A stretch of DNA of 64,000 bases from Arenicellales bacterium (GCA_028284225.1 JANQSD010000013.1:200422-264421); one strand, 5' to 3'. Counted from the stretch's first letter, positions 1-8,496 are shown. Notes: a model not told the origin generated them from the letters alone. Numbers and translations are program-made.

Positions 1-690
1 CAACGACAGATACAATTATTTGAGATTGGAAATGTTTATTTTATTAATAAAAAACAAAGAGTTGAAGAAATATATTTAGGTGGAATATTAACTGGTTTTA
101 GACATGCGGAACAATGGGGAACTACACAAGAGCCAATTGATTTTTATGATATAAAATCCGATATTGAAGCCATTGAGCAATTAGCCAAACCAGCGCAAGA
201 GTTCAGTTATAAACCGGTTAAAGCTGAAGGATATCATCCTGGCAGGTCTGCGGAAATTTGGATTGGTGATCAAAAGATTGGCTTGATAGGTCAAATTTTA
301 CCGGGCATTACAACAGCTTTAGATATTGAACAGGATGTCTATTTCTTCCAACTTAATCTCAGCGTTTTGTCCAAATCCACTATTCCAAATTACCAAGCCA
401 CTTCAAAATTTCCATCAATCAGGCGTGACTTTTCCCTATTGGTTGATCGCAATTTAAGCGCTGATAAATTACTTGAAGAAATTAAACGCAGTGCAAGTGA
501 GGATCTGATTGAATTGAAGTTATTTGATGTATACACCGGAAAACCCATTGATTCCAATAAGAAAAGTGTATCAATAGGCTTGACATTTCAGGCCTTAAAT
601 CGTACTTTGACAGAGTTGGAGATGGATGAAGCATGTAGCCGAGTGTTACTTAACTTAAAAAACAAATTAGACGCTCAGCTACGAGTATGA
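1..690 (+). CDS. pheT: Phenylalanyl-tRNA synthetase beta subunit, 3' part
   Basis: This is the 3' end of the beta subunit of phenylalanyl-tRNA synthetase, the cytoplasmic alpha2beta2 enzyme that charges tRNA-Phe. The frame is open from the first base of the window and gives the last 229 residues of a protein that is usually near 790. The final 95 or so residues, beginning around SKFPSIRRDFSLLV, form the FDX-ACB anticodon-binding domain. The residues before it belong to the catalytic-like core of the beta chain. The stop lies 21 bases before ihfA, the usual pheT-ihfA arrangement in gammaproteobacteria. The start and promoter are outside the window. Confidence 0.95.
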   Translation, partial: QRQIQLFEIGNVYFINKKQRVEEIYLGGILTGFRHAEQWGTTQEPIDFYDIKSDIEAIEQLAKPAQEFSYKPVKAEGYHPGRSAEIWIGDQKIGLIGQILPGITTALDIEQDVYFFQLNLSVLSKSTIPNYQATSKFPSIRRDFSLLVDRNLSADKLLEEIKRSASEDLIELKLFDVYTGKPIDSNKKSVSIGLTFQALNRTLTELEMDEACSRVLLNLKNKLDAQLRV

Positions 691-711
691 GTACACATTA
701 CGAGGCATAAA

Positions 712-1023
712 ATGGCAGTGACAAAAGCAGAACTGGCTGTTGCATTATTTGACAGCATTGGACTGAACAAACGTGAGGCCAAAGAATTTGTAGAACTTTT
801 TTTTGAACAGGTACGAAGTGCATTAGAAGCGGAAGAATCGGTCAAGCTTTCCGGCTTTGGTAACTTCGATATCAGACACAAGCGCCAACGACCGGGCCGC
901 AACCCCAAAACTGGGGAAGAGGTCGAAATCTCAGCTCGTAAAGTTGTAACTTTCAAAGCCAGCCCGAAACTAAAGGAACAGGTATCAAATAATACCGAAT
1001 TGCTGGTAAATAAGTTAACGTAA
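712..1023 (+). CDS. ihfA: Integration host factor alpha subunit
   Basis: This is the alpha chain of IHF, a DNA-bending nucleoid protein that works as a heterodimer with IhfB in recombination, replication and transcription. The 103-residue length is typical. The family signature is present: [18 protein letters not shown] at about residues 63-80, with the intercalating proline in RPGRNP on the beta arm. It sits directly after pheT and 21 bases before a MerR-type gene, the conserved pheT-ihfA-merR order. Co-transcription with pheT is likely. An antisense frame (675-956) overlaps it and shows no family features. Confidence 0.96.
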   Translation: MAVTKAELAVALFDSIGLNKREAKEFVELFFEQVRSALEAEESVKLSGFGNFDIRHKRQRPGRNPKTGEEVEISARKVVTFKASPKLKEQVSNNTELLVNKLT

Positions 1024-1044
1024 AATAGAAACTAAAGAGTTTAT

Positions 1045-1407
1045 ATGCTTGATCCAAAAGATAATTCTGAGCTACCTCCTATTCCGGGTAAGCGCTATTT
1101 TACCATCGGTGAGGTGAGTGATTTATGCGCGGTGAAGCCACATGTACTGCGGTACTGGGAGCAGGAGTTCCCACAGTTAAAGCCTATAAAGCGCCGCGGT
1201 AATCGACGTTATTATCAGCGTCATGAAGTACAAATGATTCGGCAAATTCGCGAATTACTTTATAAAGACGGTTTTACTATCAATGGGGCCCGCAACCAAC
1301 TTGACAATGAAATTGTACAGACTAAAGATACGCCAACTGCAAAGAAAAACGTATTAGTCGAAGAAATTTTACGCGATCTAAACGAGATTTCGCAGTTATT
1401 GAAGTAA
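1045..1407 (+). CDS. MerR-family transcriptional regulator
   Basis: A 120-residue DNA-binding protein with an N-terminal MerR winged helix at about residues 17-85 (YFTIGEVSDLC, then PHVLRYWEQEFPQLKP and RRYYQRHEV). The C-terminal part is short, charged and probably a helical dimerisation segment. It has no effector domain and no Cys cluster, so metal sensing is not indicated. It is the small MerR protein usually found between ihfA and tRNA-Pro in gammaproteobacteria. Its target genes are unknown. It probably shares a transcript with pheT and ihfA, because only 21 bases separate it from ihfA. Confidence 0.9.
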   Translation: MLDPKDNSELPPIPGKRYFTIGEVSDLCAVKPHVLRYWEQEFPQLKPIKRRGNRRYYQRHEVQMIRQIRELLYKDGFTINGARNQLDNEIVQTKDTPTAKKNVLVEEILRDLNEISQLLK

Positions 1408-1425
1408 TCCGAGTTTGAAGTTTGT

Positions 1426-1502
1426 CGGGGCGTGGCGCAGTCTGGTAGCGCACCTGCATGGGGCGTAGGAGGTCGGTGGTTCGAATCCACTCGCCCCGAC
1501 CA
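1426..1502 (+). tRNA. tRNA-Pro (GGG)
   Basis: A 77-base cloverleaf with CCA encoded. The acceptor stem CGGGGCG pairs with CGCCCCG. The D arm reads GCGC..GCGC and the T loop reads GGTTCGAATCC. The anticodon GGG is at 1460-1462 in loop ATGGGGC. Its position just after the MerR gene matches the conserved gammaproteobacterial arrangement. Confidence 0.97.
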
Positions 1503-1707
1503 GCTTTAATCAGGGTCCATTCCGAAAAGATCATTACAAAACTATTATCAGCTCTATACAGTAGTTAGATAAGATTTTGAGCTACATAAAATGCCTTGAC
1601 TGCTGGCATGAATAATCATTCACACTGGCCATGAAAACTTGTCATTTGAATTTCATTGTGCAGCGCACTATTATCTTGCCTTATCCAATATCAACTCTAG
1701 TCGCGCC

Positions 1708-1929
1708 ATGAACAATCCAATATTAATTCCATATCAACAAGCAATGAAATTCTATCTGCCAATTTCATTCTCAACGTTGATTAAACGTTTCAATCACTAT
1801 AAATCGTATCGCTCTACATTAAATGAGTTAAAGCGGCTTTCAGATCGTCAACTAGACGACATTGGGCTGGTCAGATCTGACATAGCAAAAGTCGCTTATA
1901 ATGTAGCGGCTAATGCTTATTATCGCTAA
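1708..1929 (+). CDS. DUF1127 (YjiS-like) small protein
   Basis: A small basic protein ending in a DUF1127 motif: LKRLSDRQLDDIGLVRSDI, followed by a short tail. These proteins are 50-75 residues long. Members studied in alphaproteobacteria affect RNA turnover and phosphate or carbon metabolism, but the role here is unknown. The frame could begin at a TTG (1639), the ATG at 1708 (73 residues) or the ATG at 1744. I chose 1708 for length. No start has a convincing ribosome binding site, so the N terminus is uncertain. Confidence 0.65.
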   Translation: MNNPILIPYQQAMKFYLPISFSTLIKRFNHYKSYRSTLNELKRLSDRQLDDIGLVRSDIAKVAYNVAANAYYR

Positions 1930-2136
1930 TTTCTAATTTCCTGCTTGTCGGACACGCGATCTGCAGGTACGCCTTGCGTCTTCCTGTCTTATATTTGCAG
2001 CTGTCCAGAGACGTATTTTTAATACCCACTACTCGTAATTGGGGGATTTACAACAGACTTTTATCTAATGCATGGCAAATTTGCCTTGATAGAGTTTAGT
2101 CGAAGGCTAGTTTGTAGTAAAAATCGCTATAAGCGC

Positions 2137-2164
2137 TTTGTATTAAGGTTAAACTGGTTATAAT
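2137..2164 (+). promoter_or_regulatory. Candidate sigma-70 promoter for prfB-lysS
   Basis: A perfect -10 hexamer TATAAT (2159-2164) lies 16 bases after a weak -35 TTTGTA (2137-2142). It would start transcription about 20 bases upstream of the prfB ATG at 2193. This is pattern evidence only. Confidence 0.4.
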
Positions 2165-2192
2165 TCCCGCCTTGCCGAAAATATGATCCGCC

Positions 2193-3291
2193 ATGGAACG
2201 CTATAATTTACTCAATGAACAATTAGTCGATTATTCCCATCGCCTTGAGCAACTCAGGGGGTATCTTTGACTATGCTAATAAAAAAGATCGGCTTGAGGA
2301 AGTGCTGCGACAACTAGAAGATCCGGAAATCTGGAATGATGTTGAACTGGCGCAAAAGTTGGGCCAGGAAAGGGCACAACTGGAAACCATTACTACAACT
2401 ATCGAAGAACTAGATACTGGCATTGGTGACACACAAGATTTGCTCGAATTAGCCAAAGAAGAAAACGACATCGCGACTATTGATGAAATTGAAAACGATG
2501 TCAGCGCAATGGCTAAGAACCTTGAAAAGCTTGAGTTTAAGCGCATGTTTTCAGGCGAAATGGATACCAGCAATGCGTTTATTGATGTACAGGCAGGTTC
2601 CGGTGGAACAGAGGCTCAAGACTGGGCTAATATGCTATTGCGCATGTATTTACGCTGGGGCGAACAAAACAACTTTAAAACAGAAATCATTGAGATCTCT
2701 GACGGCGAAGTTGCGGGTATTAAAAGCGCAACAGTGAAATATAGCGGCCCATATGCTTATGGCATGCTGCGCACTGAAACCGGAGTGCATCGTCTGGTAC
2801 GCAAGTCACCATTTGACTCAGGTAATCGCAGGCATACATCATTCGCATCTGTATTTGCTTATCCAGAAATCGATGACAGTATAGAAGTCGATATTAATCC
2901 TGCCGATTTGCGTATCGATACTTATCGTGCCAGTGGAGCAGGCGGACAACATGTTAATAGAACTGATTCGGCAGTGCGCATCACCCACTTGCCCACTAAT
3001 ATTGTGGTGCAATGCCAGAATGATCGCTCACAACATAAGAACAAGGCTGAAGCCATGTCCATGCTTAAAGCTAGACTCTATGAACTAGAATTGCAAAAAC
3101 AGCGCGAGGAACAGCAGGCAGTCGAAGAAACCAAATCAGATATTGGCTGGGGCAGTCAGATTCGTTCCTATGTGCTGGATCAATCACGTATAAAGGATTT
3201 GCGTACTAACGTTGAAACAGGTAATACTCAGGCCGTTTTAGACGGTGATTTAAACCCATTTATTGAAGCCAGTTTAAAAGCTGGAGTATAA
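2193..3291 (+). CDS. prfB: Peptide chain release factor 2 (programmed +1 frameshift)
   Basis: RF2 terminates translation at UGA and UAA codons. The gene starts at ATG 2193, reads 25 codons to an in-frame TGA (2268-2270), and must shift +1 at CTT to continue in the long frame to the TAA at 3289-3291. The product is about 365 residues, normal for RF2. The codon-recognition tripeptide SPF is present in [11 protein letters not shown], and the catalytic GGQ in [12 protein letters not shown]. The residue four positions before GGQ is Ala, the form associated with high activity, where E. coli K-12 has Thr. lysS follows after 7 bases, as in E. coli prfB-lysS. Expression is autoregulated by the frameshift. 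Confidence 0.97.
2256..2271 (+). promoter_or_regulatory. RF2 programmed +1 frameshift site
   Basis: The sequence AGGGGGTATCTTTGAC contains the internal Shine-Dalgarno-like AGGGGG (2256-2261), the slippery CTT (2265-2267) and the stop TGA followed by C. The spacing is identical to that of E. coli prfB. Low RF2 lets the ribosome pause at TGA and slip to read GAC, so RF2 controls its own synthesis. Confidence 0.97.
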
Positions 3292-3298
3292 ACAAAGT

Positions 3299-4801
3299 AT
3301 GGAAGACCAAATACAAGACGAAAATAAACTGATTGCGCTTAGACGCGAAAAGCTTGCAGAGCTGCGTGCTCAGGGTAATGCTTATCCGAATGACTTCCGC
3401 CGTGATTCGATGGCCTTAGATCTTCATGAGAAGTATGCAGGCAAAGAAAAGGAATGGTTTAACGACAACCTTGTAACGGTAAAAGTCGCTGGTCGGCTAA
3501 TCGCCAAGCGAATAATGGGTAAAGCCAGTTTTGCTCGCTTAAAAGATCAAAGTGCAGAAATACAGCTTTTTTTACAGCGCGATGCCTTGGGTGAGGACAT
3601 TTACAGTCAATTCAAACAATACGACATTGGAGATATTGTCGGTGCTGAAGGGGAGTTATTCCAAACAAAAACCGGTGAGCTTTCGGTTCGAGTCAAGCAA
3701 ATCCAATTACTGACTAAATCCTTGCGTCCTCTGCCTGAAAAGTATCATGGGCTTGCCGACCAGGAACTCAAATATCGTCAACGTTATGTCGACTTAATGG
3801 TCAATGAAAAAAGCCGGGAAACTTTTCGTATTCGTGCCAAAACCATTAATTATTTACGTCAATTTTTAAACGAGCGTGGCTATCTTGAAATTGAATCGCC
3901 CATGATGCAAAGCATTCCCGGCGGGGCTACAGCCAAACCGTTTGTAACACATCATAATGCGCTGGATATTGAATTGTTTATGCGTGTGGCTCAAGAATTG
4001 TATGTAAAAAGGACAATAGTGGGCTGCTTCGATAAAGTATATGAACTCAATCGTGTGTTTCGTAACGAAGGATTGTCCACTCGTCATAATCCTGAGTTCA
4101 CCATGCTTGAATACAATGAGGCTTATGTCGATTACAACGATTACATGGACATGACCGAAGAAATGATCCGAGGTGTAGTTCAACATATCTTGGGCACGAC
4201 GACTGTTGAATATCAAGGTGAATCTTATGATTTTGGCAAGTCATTTGAACGATTGACTTTATTTGATTCAATTCTAAAGTTTAATCCGACTTTAAGTGCA
4301 GACCAATTGAATGATATTGCTCAAACCAGACAGATTGCACGAGATTTAAAAATTGAAGTCAAAGATGATGATGGCCTGGGAAAAATTCAAACTGAAATTT
4401 TTGAAGCTACAGTTGAAGATAAGTTAAAAAATCCAACATTTATCACTTCTTATCCTGCTGAAGTATCACCGCTATCACGCCCGGATGATAATAATCCTGA
4501 TATTACTGATCGATTCGAATTATTTATTGGTGGCCGCGAACTGGTGAACGGTTTTTCCGAACTCAACGACCCTGAGATTCAAGCACAGCGCTTTAAAGAG
4601 CAGGTAGAACTGAAAGATGCCGGCGATGATGAAGCCATGTATTACGACAAAGATTATATTCGAGCTCTGGAATATGGCTTGCCGCCTAATGCCGGCGGTG
4701 GTATTGGCATTGACCGCCTGGTTATGTTGCTGACAGATTCAACATCGATCCGCGATGTCATTCTGTTTCCGCATATGCGGCCAGAAGCTGATGTTAGCTA
4801 A
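3299..4801 (+). CDS. lysS: Lysyl-tRNA synthetase, class II
   Basis: A 500-residue cytoplasmic enzyme that attaches lysine to tRNA-Lys. The N-terminal OB-fold anticodon domain covers about residues 60-150 ([17 protein letters not shown]). The class II motifs follow: motif 1 around [15 protein letters not shown], motif 2 [20 protein letters not shown] near residue 255, and motif 3 [13 protein letters not shown] near 465. The length matches E. coli LysS. It starts 7 bases after prfB and is almost certainly in the same operon. A palindromic repeat follows it. Confidence 0.97.
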   Translation: MEDQIQDENKLIALRREKLAELRAQGNAYPNDFRRDSMALDLHEKYAGKEKEWFNDNLVTVKVAGRLIAKRIMGKASFARLKDQSAEIQLFLQRDALGEDIYSQFKQYDIGDIVGAEGELFQTKTGELSVRVKQIQLLTKSLRPLPEKYHGLADQELKYRQRYVDLMVNEKSRETFRIRAKTINYLRQFLNERGYLEIESPMMQSIPGGATAKPFVTHHNALDIELFMRVAQELYVKRTIVGCFDKVYELNRVFRNEGLSTRHNPEFTMLEYNEAYVDYNDYMDMTEEMIRGVVQHILGTTTVEYQGESYDFGKSFERLTLFDSILKFNPTLSADQLNDIAQTRQIARDLKIEVKDDDGLGKIQTEIFEATVEDKLKNPTFITSYPAEVSPLSRPDDNNPDITDRFELFIGGRELVNGFSELNDPEIQAQRFKEQVELKDAGDDEAMYYDKDYIRALEYGLPPNAGGGIGIDRLVMLLTDSTSIRDVILFPHMRPEADVS

Positions 4802-4822
4802 TAAGGATGAACTATATATTTA

Positions 4823-4939
4823 TGTCATCCCGAGTTCACGAGGGATCTCCATTAGAAATCGATTAGCATGTGTATAACAAGATATTTAATTAAAGCCCAA
4901 ACAGTGATTAAGAGATCCTTCGCTATACTCAGGATGACA
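4823..4939. repeat. Palindromic element between lysS and lolC
   Basis: The left end reads TGTCATCCCGAG and then AGGGATCTC. The right end reads GAGATCCTTCG and then CTCAGGATGACA, its imperfect inverted complement, so the 117 bases can fold into a long hairpin. There is no coding potential inside. It ends 18 bases before the lolC GTG start. Confidence 0.7.
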
Positions 4940-4957
4940 GGCTAGAGCAGTTGAACA

Positions 4958-6202
4958 GTGATTAAACCTTTAGAGCTTTTCATTGGCCTGCGCTATACCC
5001 GCGCCAAGCGCCGCAATAACTTTATCTCTTTGATTAGTTTATTGTCGATAATTTGTGTGGCCTTAGGCGTATGGGCATTAATTACAGTGATGTCAGTCAT
5101 GAATGGTTTTGAGCGTGAACTTCGTGATCGAATTTTAGGAGTTGCGTCTCACATCACCATCAGCAGATATGATCCGTTTAATGATTGGCAAGCGATTGAA
5201 CAGCAAACCAAACAACTAGAAAATGTAGTCGGTGCAGCACCTTTTATTATGGGACAAGGCATGCTGGCTCGTGGTAATCAGGTCAGTGGCTCCATCATAC
5301 GTGGCGTATTACCTGAGCAAGAGACCTCAGTAACAGAGCTATTAACCAAGCTGATCGAAGGCAAAGCAGAAAGTTTGGTCGAAGGTGAATTCAATATTGT
5401 TGTAGGCAGCGCTCTGGCGGCGAATCTGGGTCTGGGACTTGGTTCCAAAGTTACAGTTGTATCACCACAGGGACAAGTCACACCGGCCGGCTTAATTCCC
5501 CGGTTAAAGCGCTTTACTGTGACCGGTATTTTTGACCTGGGTATGTATGAGTATGATAATGGCCTTGCTCTTATTCATCTCAAAGATGCTGCAAAATTGT
5601 TTCGCCGGGTAGATTCTGTCGATGGACTAAGACTGAAGCTGGATGATGTTTTTCTGGCGCCGCAACTCACCGGTGATTTGCAACATGACTTGGGGTTTGA
5701 TTATAGAGTTACCGACTGGACTACTGCTCATTCGACCTTTTTCCGGGCTTTGAAAACCGAGAGACGAGTCATGTTTGTGATTCTTAGCATTATCATTTTA
5801 ATCGCAGCATTCAATATTGTTTCAACATTAGTCATGGTAGTGACTGAAAAGCAATCCGATATCGCCATCCTCAAAACCTTCGGCTCCACACCTTCGAGCA
5901 TTCTGAAAATATTCATGGTACAGGGCACAGTTATAGGATTGGTTGGCACCATTATTGGTACCGTATTAGGTGTATTAACAGCACTTAACGTTAGTGAGAT
6001 CGTAGGCTGGATTGAAGGGTTATTTAATACGGAGTTTATGCCGGCCGATCTTTATTTGATCAGCGGTTTCCCATCAGAGTTATTGATTTCGGACGTCATC
6101 AACGTCACCACCGTTGCCTTTGTTCTAACTTTATTGGCCACACTTTATCCTGCCTGGCAGGCCTCAAAAGTTCAGCCCGCAGAAGCTTTAAGATACGAGT
6201 AA
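4958..6202 (+). CDS. lolC: Lipoprotein-releasing ABC permease (LolC/E/F family)
   Basis: An inner-membrane permease of the LolCDE machine, which extracts outer-membrane lipoproteins and hands them to LolA. It has 414 residues. The N-terminal motif LELFIGLRYTRAKRRNNFIS and the first membrane helix (about 22-48) are typical. A periplasmic domain follows, and three C-terminal FtsX-type helices lie at about 270-295, 320-345 and 375-400. VTPAGLIPRLKRF in the periplasmic domain resembles the LolC hook that contacts LolA. The start is GTG. It overlaps lolD by one base. No second permease gene follows lolD, so lolE is elsewhere or this is a single LolF-type permease. Confidence 0.9.
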   Translation: MIKPLELFIGLRYTRAKRRNNFISLISLLSIICVALGVWALITVMSVMNGFERELRDRILGVASHITISRYDPFNDWQAIEQQTKQLENVVGAAPFIMGQGMLARGNQVSGSIIRGVLPEQETSVTELLTKLIEGKAESLVEGEFNIVVGSALAANLGLGLGSKVTVVSPQGQVTPAGLIPRLKRFTVTGIFDLGMYEYDNGLALIHLKDAAKLFRRVDSVDGLRLKLDDVFLAPQLTGDLQHDLGFDYRVTDWTTAHSTFFRALKTERRVMFVILSIIILIAAFNIVSTLVMVVTEKQSDIAILKTFGSTPSSILKIFMVQGTVIGLVGTIIGTVLGVLTALNVSEIVGWIEGLFNTEFMPADLYLISGFPSELLISDVINVTTVAFVLTLLATLYPAWQASKVQPAEALRYE

Positions 6203-6879
6203 TGAGCATTATCAAAGTCGAACAATTAAAGCGTAGATTTATCCAGGGTAAAAATGAGTTAAAAATTCTTACCGGAATTGATTTTGAGGTTTCAGCAGGA
6301 GAACAAGTAGCAATTATCGGAGCTTCAGGTTCGGGTAAAAGCACCTTGTTACATTTACTTGGCGGCTTGGATAAACCGACTTCTGGTAAAGTGGTTATTT
6401 CAGGTACAGATCTGTCAACAATGAATGAGGCTGAAAGAGCGAGACTTCGCAATAAAGCCCTTGGCTTCGTTTATCAATTTCACCATTTGTTACCCGAATT
6501 TACCGCTGTGGAAAACGTAGCAATGCCATTATTAATCGGCAAAATAGATTCGATAACAGCTCAACAAAAAGCTACCGAATTACTTGAAGCAGTGGGCTTG
6601 GGATCACGTTTAACCCACAAACCGGCAGAGTTATCAGGCGGTGAACGTCAACGCACCGCGATTGCCAGAGCCATGGCTACCAACCCACAATGCGTACTGG
6701 CCGACGAACCTACCGGCAACCTGGACCAAAAAACCGCAGCCGAAGTGTTTGAATTAATGAAGCAAACTAATCAAAAACTGAACTCAAGCCTGGTGATTGT
6801 GACGCACGATCTGGATATTGCCAAACAAATGCAAAAAGGCTATATCTTAAATAATGGTCAACTTGAGAGGGACTGGTAA
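6202..6879 (+). CDS. lolD: Lipoprotein-releasing ABC transporter ATPase
   Basis: The ATPase that powers lipoprotein release by the Lol machine on the cytoplasmic face. It has 225 residues. Walker A GASGSGKST lies near residue 40, the signature LSGGERQRTAIARA near 143 and Walker B VLADEPTGNLD near 165, with the H-loop in VTHDLD. The LolD-type segment YQFHHLLPEFTAVENVAMP is present. The ATG overlaps the lolC stop by one base, which implies translational coupling. A palindromic element starts 4 bases after the stop. Confidence 0.95.
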   Translation: MSIIKVEQLKRRFIQGKNELKILTGIDFEVSAGEQVAIIGASGSGKSTLLHLLGGLDKPTSGKVVISGTDLSTMNEAERARLRNKALGFVYQFHHLLPEFTAVENVAMPLLIGKIDSITAQQKATELLEAVGLGSRLTHKPAELSGGERQRTAIARAMATNPQCVLADEPTGNLDQKTAAEVFELMKQTNQKLNSSLVIVTHDLDIAKQMQKGYILNNGQLERDW

Positions 6880-6882
6880 TAA

Positions 6883-7122
6883 TCCTAGATTTCTCAATTG
6901 AGCGCTATGAAGTATATTTTAAAACTTATGAATCTATATTTAAATCTACCTGTGCATACAATCAATTCCCAGGTAAGTACGCTACCGGCCTTAATGCGGA
7001 TTAAAATCCACCACTGCTGCGTTATGGATTTTGTAAGTAGCGTAACTACATACTGCAATTCTTGCCTTGTATCAGCGTATTTTAACCGCGCCTTAAAACC
7101 GGTCCAACTGAGAATTCTAGGA
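6883..7122. repeat. 240-bp nested palindromic element
   Basis: The outer inverted repeats are TCCTAGATTTCTCAATTG (6883-6900) and CAACTGAGAATTCTAGGA (7105-7122), matching at 16 of 18 positions. A second, imperfect inverted pair lies inside, ACCGGCCTTAATGCGG.. (from 6984) against ..CCGCGCCTTAAAACCGGT (to 7103). A 75-codon frame inside (6898-7125) is not a plausible gene. The element fills the gap after lolD and ends on the A of the next gene's ATG. Confidence 0.8.
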
Positions 7123-7415
7123 TGATTTACTGGCTGCCAAAAAATATTCCTGAAATCAAAGCTTTGCCTGAAGAAAAAAGGAAAGAGGCACTAAAAACAC
7201 ACGGCAAAAATATCTGGTGGCGTTTTGCGCTGATTTTTTTAATCGTCTTCGTATTTCTGAATCAATCCGTCACCGTTTCAGTTGCAAATTACTTTCCTAA
7301 TCTCGGCTCCGTCATGCAGGCACTGGTGATCTGGCTGATTGAAGTACCTTTGCTATTACTTTTGTTATTGCCGATTTATTGTTTTTTACTGAGACGAGAT
7401 ATAAACAAAAACTGA
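7122..7415 (+). CDS. Small membrane protein, unknown function
   Basis: A 97-residue protein I do not recognise. The first 30 residues are polar and charged (LPKNIPEIKALPEEKRKEAL). Two hydrophobic helices follow, at about 33-55 and 65-88, the second very rich in Leu. The end is basic (RRDINKN), so both termini are predicted to be cytoplasmic. The ATG begins on the last base of the upstream palindromic element, and the only purine-rich stretch before it, AGG, lies within two bases of the start. The N terminus or its expression may therefore have been altered by insertion of the element. Confidence 0.6.
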   Translation: MIYWLPKNIPEIKALPEEKRKEALKTHGKNIWWRFALIFLIVFVFLNQSVTVSVANYFPNLGSVMQALVIWLIEVPLLLLLLLPIYCFLLRRDINKN

Positions 7416-7535
7416 AAAGATAAACCCATTCTGGACAAGACTCTTTCAGAATTAATTTATTCGAGTTATATCTTCAACGACTCGAAACTGCGCAATACTT
7501 GATAAATTTAAGGAACCTCAGAATAAGTATCTTAT

Positions 7536-7563
7536 CGTCACTCCCGCGCAGGCGGGAGTCTAG
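7536..7563. repeat. Short GC-rich hairpin repeat (copy 1)
   Basis: An 8-bp stem ACTCCCGC (7540-7547) with a four-base loop and GCGGGAGT (7552-7559) sits in an otherwise AT-rich gap of 263 bases. It matches the hairpin at 54251-54277 in stem core CCCGC/GCGGG and in loop length. The rest of the 7416-7678 gap shows nothing I can name. Confidence 0.6.
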
Positions 7564-7678
7564 AGAAATCAACAGCTTGTAGATTTCCGCCTTCTGGGTA
7601 AATGACCTTAATCAGGGTTTCCTCAAATCTAGTCGAACTTGGTTTATTCCAACGAGAGAGCACTGATTGATGATAGTC

Positions 7679-8248
7679 CTAATTCTGAACTTCTTTATAC
7701 CTAAAGCAACTGGTCAAATGATCATTAATCAAACCTGTAGCCTGTAAGTAAGAATAAACAATTGTCGGCCCAACGAATCTAAAACCGATTTTTTTCAAAT
7801 CCTTGGAGATCTGCTCAGATAGTTTTGTGGTAGCCGGTACTTGTTTGGCTGAGCGCCATTTATTTACGATTGGTTTGCCGTCGACGTATTCCCAAATGAA
7901 ATTATTAAATGAACCATGTTTAGCCTGGGTTTCTAAAAAGCATTTTGCATTTGTTACAGCTGCGTTGACTTTCAGGCGATTACGAACGATTCCAGGATTG
8001 TTGAGCAGGATTTCGATTTGCTTTTCTTTAAATTTGGAGACTTTTACAGGGTCAAAATTCCTGAATGCCTTACGATAATTATCGCGCTTTTGCAAAATCG
8101 TATGCCAGCTCAACCCAGCCTGAGCGCCTTCCAGTATTAAAAACTCAAAATGAATACGATCATTATGAACCGGCAGTCCCCACTCTTTGTCATGATAGTC
8201 AATTTCTAATTCCGAAAACGTGGCCCAGCCACAGCGCTTTACGTTCAT
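7679..8248 (-). CDS. tag: DNA-3-methyladenine glycosylase I
   Basis: A base-excision repair enzyme that removes 3-methyladenine from alkylated DNA. It has 189 residues, as in E. coli Tag. The N-terminal KRCGWA and YHDKEWGLPVHND and the core LEGAQAGLSWHTILQKR are diagnostic. The zinc ligands of the family are preserved: Cys6, His19, and the C-terminal His and Cys in NDHLTSCFRY. It lies alone on the minus strand between two repeat-containing gaps, so it is probably monocistronic. No Ada-type regulator is nearby. Confidence 0.94.
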   Translation of the reverse strand: MNVKRCGWATFSELEIDYHDKEWGLPVHNDRIHFEFLILEGAQAGLSWHTILQKRDNYRKAFRNFDPVKVSKFKEKQIEILLNNPGIVRNRLKVNAAVTNAKCFLETQAKHGSFNNFIWEYVDGKPIVNKWRSAKQVPATTKLSEQISKDLKKIGFRFVGPTIVYSYLQATGLINDHLTSCFRYKEVQN

Positions 8249-8277
8249 GATTTGTTTAATTTTTAACGGTTAATATT

Positions 8278-8421
8278 TAGAATCTATCTCAAAATACCTG
8301 CGCTAGTTGATACTTCGTTAAAAACTCGCTCAAAATGCTCATTTACGACTAGTAAACTGCGCTTTTTCGCTCGTTTTTGCCTTGTCTGAACTACACTCGG
8401 CTAATTTTGAGATAGATTCTA
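8278..8421. repeat. 144-bp palindromic element, core type A
   Basis: Perfect 18-bp inverted ends, TAGAATCTATCTCAAAAT (8278-8295) and its complement at 8404-8421. The core (about 8311-8388) contains CGCTCAAAATGCTCATTTA and AAACTGCGCTTTTTCG. The same core recurs in reverse orientation at 52403-52480 between different end sequences. Confidence 0.85.
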
Positions 8422-8496
8422 GGCTCAGTATAAGCTTGATCTAAGTCAAATCAAGCCTTATATAGTTAATTAATCAACAACACACGATAGGACCTC

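Noticed and set aside
675-956. 93-codon minus-strand frame over ihfA
   Set aside because: It is antisense to a clear core gene and is Ser/Leu-rich in the way shadow frames usually are.
1260-1534. Two overlapping minus-strand frames across tRNA-Pro
   Set aside because: They are translations of the tRNA complement (the familiar WIRTTDLLRP and DSNHRPP strings) and carry no gene signals.
1930-2100. Possible hairpin or repeat in the gap before prfB (CTGCTTGTCGGACACGCG region)
   Set aside because: Only short, imperfect complementarity with a later GCAGCTGTCC was found, not enough to call an element.
2193-2270. Apparent frameshift or truncated start in prfB, as a sequencing error
   Set aside because: The TGA, slippery CTT and AGGGGG are exactly the RF2 programmed frameshift signal.
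6898-7125. 75-codon plus-strand frame after lolD
   Set aside because: It lies wholly within a palindromic element, has no ribosome site and no family features.
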